The notes under the pieces were generated by a model that ran no database searches, had not been told where the DNA came from, and saw only the letters and a program-made list of their open reading frames with translations. A DNA stretch of 8,112 nucleotides from Paludibacter sp. (GTDB taxonomy: Bacteria; Bacteroidota; Bacteroidia; Bacteroidales; Paludibacteraceae), in contig JANJXE010000152.1 of the NCBI GenBank assembly GCA_024709185.1, positions 1 to 8,112 of the forward strand. Reading direction: 5' to 3'. The translations under genes and the position numbers were made by a program. This document shows, piece after piece, positions 6,410 through 8,112 of this stretch; the stretch's first letter is position 1, and each line of letters starts with the position of its first letter.

Positions 6410-7780
6410 ATGACATTAATTAAATCAATCTCCGGAATCAGAGGAACAATTGGAGGCGCAGTTGGAGAAGGACTTAATCCACTCGACATCGTTCGCTTTA
6501 CCGCAGCCTATGCCATGCATATCCGAGATAACAAAACGACTGATTCGAAAACAATTGTTGTAGGTCGCGATGCCCGAATTTCGGGCGAGATGGTCGATCA
6601 GGTGGTGACAGGAACCCTGCTGGGCATGGGTTTCGATGTGGTGAATATCGGTTTGGCTACTACGCCGACTACCGAACTAGCTGTAGTAATGGAAAAGGCT
6701 GCCGGCGGTATTATCCTGACTGCCAGTCATAATCCCCGTCAGTGGAATGCTTTGAAACTACTTAACGAACGGGGCGAATTTCTGAACGCAGCTCAGGGAG
6801 AAGATGTGTTGAGCCGCGCTGCTGCTGAATCGTTCGACTTCCCGGAAGTGGATAAGCTGGGTACAATTACCCGTAAGGAGTATACCGATGCGCATATTAA
6901 AAGTGTTTTGGAACTTGAGTTGGTAGATGTTGAAGCTATACGGAAGGCTGATTTCACGGTTGCAATTGATTGTGTAAATTCTGTGGGTGGCGTTGCTATT
7001 CCTGCCTTGCTTGAAGCTCTGGGTGTGAAAAAGGTGGAAAAGTTATTCTGCGAACCGAACGGACAGTTTCCTCATAATCCCGAGCCGCTGCCCGAACACC
7101 TGACCGAAATAGCTTCCGTTATGAAAGCCGGTAAAGCAGATGTGGGTTTTGTAGTGGATCCTGATGTGGACCGCCTTGCCATCATTTGTGAGGATGGTTC
7201 TATGTTTGGCGAAGAATATACCCTGGTGGCAGTTGCCGATTATGTCCTGTCACGCACTCCCGGCAATACGGTATCGAATTTAAGCTCGACCCGTGCCCTT
7301 CGCGATGTGACCCGCAAGTACGGCCGTGACTACTATGCTGCTGCCGTTGGAGAAGTGAATGTGGTAACTAAAATGAAAGAAACCAATGCGGTTATCGGCG
7401 GTGAAGGCAATGGTGGTGTTATCTATCCTGCCAGCCATTATGGACGCGATGCGTTGGTGGGTATTGCTTTATTTCTGACTCATCTTGCTAAAAAGGACAT
7501 GAAGGTTTCGGAATTACGTAAAACCTATCCTGAATATTTTATTTCAAAGAATAAAAAGGAATTAAGCCCGTCTATAAATGTGGATGAAGTGCTCGAACGC
7601 ATTGCTGGGGCTTATTCACAGTACGAGGTAAATACTATCGACGGAGTGAAAATTGATTTTCCGAATGGCTGGGTACATCTTCGTAAATCGAACACTGAAC
7701 CCATAATTCGTATTTACTCAGAAGCAGGTTCGATGGAAGAAGCTGAAAAGTTAGCTCGGGAGATTATTCAGAAAATCTGA
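6410..7780 (+). CDS. glmM: Phosphoglucosamine mutase / phosphohexomutase (alpha-D-phosphohexomutase superfamily, archaeal-type GlmM)
   Basis: A cytoplasmic enzyme of 456 residues predicted to convert glucosamine-6-phosphate to glucosamine-1-phosphate, the precursor of UDP-GlcNAc for peptidoglycan and lipopolysaccharide. All four domain signatures are intact. ISGIRGTIGG is at 7-16, and the catalytic phosphoserine loop TASHNPRQWNALK at 104-116 has Ser106 as the phosphorylated residue. The Mg2+ loop DPDVDR is at 250-255, the sugar-specificity loop GGEGNGG at 330-336, and the phosphate-binding loop RKSNTEPIIRIYSEA at 425-439. GEGNGG differs from the GEQSGH of classical bacterial GlmM and the GEMSGH of many phosphomannomutases, and resembles the archaeal-type GlmM group, the usual form in Bacteroidetes. 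Dual use on mannose or glucose phosphates cannot be excluded. The ATG at 6410 begins the conserved N-terminus, 9 bases after the lipoprotein stop. It is the last gene of the unit, before a strong hairpin. Confidence 0.92.
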   Translation: MTLIKSISGIRGTIGGAVGEGLNPLDIVRFTAAYAMHIRDNKTTDSKTIVVGRDARISGEMVDQVVTGTLLGMGFDVVNIGLATTPTTELAVVMEKAAGGIILTASHNPRQWNALKLLNERGEFLNAAQGEDVLSRAAAESFDFPEVDKLGTITRKEYTDAHIKSVLELELVDVEAIRKADFTVAIDCVNSVGGVAIPALLEALGVKKVEKLFCEPNGQFPHNPEPLPEHLTEIASVMKAGKADVGFVVDPDVDRLAIICEDGSMFGEEYTLVAVADYVLSRTPGNTVSNLSSTRALRDVTRKYGRDYYAAAVGEVNVVTKMKETNAVIGGEGNGGVIYPASHYGRDALVGIALFLTHLAKKDMKVSELRKTYPEYFISKNKKELSPSINVDEVLERIAGAYSQYEVNTIDGVKIDFPNGWVHLRKSNTEPIIRIYSEAGSMEEAEKLAREIIQKI

Positions 7781-7799
7781 TAATCAGTAGTAAAAGGAT

Positions 7800-7840
7800 A
7801 AATTGCCCCGTTAGTTGCTTCTCAGCTAACGGGGCAATTT
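7800..7840. terminator. Strong bidirectional hairpin between convergent glmM and the right-edge gene
   Basis: A 15-bp perfect stem (7800-7814 with 7826-7840, containing TTGCCCCGTTAG) extends through a G-U, a U-A and a G-C pair to 18 bp around the loop CTTCT (7818-7822). It begins 20 bases after the glmM stop. The run after it is only moderately U-rich (TTTGTTGT), but the GC-rich stem is strong and the A/T ends work on both strands. Confidence 0.85.
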
Positions 7841-7859
7841 GTTGTATAATAAGGAATCA

Positions 7860-8112
7860 TTATGTTGCAGTGAGATCTTTTTTCTTTCTGCGCAACAAAT
7901 TTAAACCGATGCCACCACCAGCCAATAATGCTAAAAGAAAACCGCCATCGAGAGGGACAGCCGCACCTGTGGAAGCCCCGGGATCACCGGGCAGGAGCGG
8001 TGCACTCGCCTTGTCACCCGTAGGTGCTTTACTTACAACCGCCGAAGGTGTAAACAATGGAAATTCAACAGTTTCGGCTGAATTTGTACGATACCTGTTG
8101 ATCACTGGTGCT
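7860..8112 (-). CDS. C-terminal end of an unidentified surface or exported protein with PID-CTERM-like sorting tail (5' end outside window)
   Basis: The frame is open to the window edge; a GTG at 8105-8103 could be a start but has no supporting promoter or signal peptide after it, so the gene is treated as cut. About 83 residues are visible. The first 50 or so form a low-complexity linker rich in Pro, Ala, Gly, Ser and Thr (for example APLLPGDPGASTGAAV). The end is tripartite: PLDGG (bases 7955-7941), a hydrophobic stretch FLLALLAGGGIGLNLL (7940-7893), then the basic cluster RRKKK (7892-7878) and a short tail DLTAT. This layout is that of C-terminal sorting or anchor signals such as LPXTG and PEP-CTERM. 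The P-[IL]-D-G-G form matches, as far as I recall, the PID-CTERM type of Bacteroidetes. The protein would be exported, with the tail in the cytoplasmic membrane before processing. The main domain is not visible, so no function can be given. Confidence 0.75.
   Translation of the reverse strand, partial: APVINRYRTNSAETVEFPLFTPSAVVSKAPTGDKASAPLLPGDPGASTGAAVPLDGGFLLALLAGGGIGLNLLRRKKKDLTAT

Noticed and set aside
8103..8105. GTG as the start of a complete 81-residue protein
   Set aside because: The frame remains open through the window edge, the residues after the GTG are polar with no signal peptide although the tail predicts export, and no promoter can be seen. A truncated larger gene is more likely.
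1..8112. CRISPR array, insertion sequence, toxin-antitoxin pair or phage-defence genes
   Set aside because: No spaced direct repeats, transposase motifs or terminal inverted repeats are seen, and every sizeable open stretch is explained by a metabolic gene or a tRNA.

Overview
The window reads as a chromosomal segment of a Bacteroidetes bacterium, most likely order Bacteroidales or a close relative. Three lines of evidence point there: four 'TAnnTTTG' -7 promoter elements, one of them with a TTG 20 bases upstream; a Na+-NQR NqrF of Bacteroidetes character; and a DUF4827-like lipoprotein next to a GlmM with the archaeal-style GEGNGG loop. The tRNA gene lacks an encoded CCA. Nothing in the window looks like a phage, transposon, CRISPR array or defence system, and most of it is ordinary housekeeping sequence.

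Layout. (1) Positions 1-709 (+) hold the C-terminal part of nqrF, the NADH-oxidising subunit of the Na+-pumping NADH:quinone oxidoreductase. It ends at a strong hairpin (726-764) with A- and T-tracts on both sides, shared with a convergent gene. (2) Positions 857-2437 (-) hold a stand-alone FAD-dependent dehydrogenase of the uncharacterised COG2509 type. (3) A divergent promoter region (2438-2573) leads into a small AT-rich GNAT acetyltransferase (2574-3080, +). (4) A hairpin (3120-3152) separates this from a convergent tRNA-Arg(TCT) gene (3162-3235, -), whose complete promoter lies at 3278-3308. (5) A second promoter, facing right, starts a tight three-gene unit on the + strand: thrA (fused aspartokinase and homoserine dehydrogenase, 3409-5844), an FKBP-like lipoprotein (5855-6400) and glmM (6410-7780). 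Gaps inside the unit are 10 and 9 bases, and it ends at a strong hairpin (7800-7840). (6) At the right edge, on the - strand, is the C-terminal end of a protein with a Pro/Ala/Gly-rich linker, a PLDGG motif, a hydrophobic helix and a basic tail. This is a tripartite sorting or anchor signal resembling the PID-CTERM type.

How the genes relate. ThrA supplies both the diaminopimelate/lysine branch and the threonine/methionine branch of aspartate metabolism. GlmM makes glucosamine-1-phosphate for UDP-GlcNAc. Both therefore feed peptidoglycan synthesis, and the lipoprotein between them is predicted to act in the envelope. A shared cell-wall theme for this operon is inference. The points most worth following are the PID-CTERM-like tail, the placing of thrA with an envelope lipoprotein and glmM instead of with threonine genes, the low-GC GNAT gene beside a tRNA gene, and the uncharacterised COG2509 flavoprotein.
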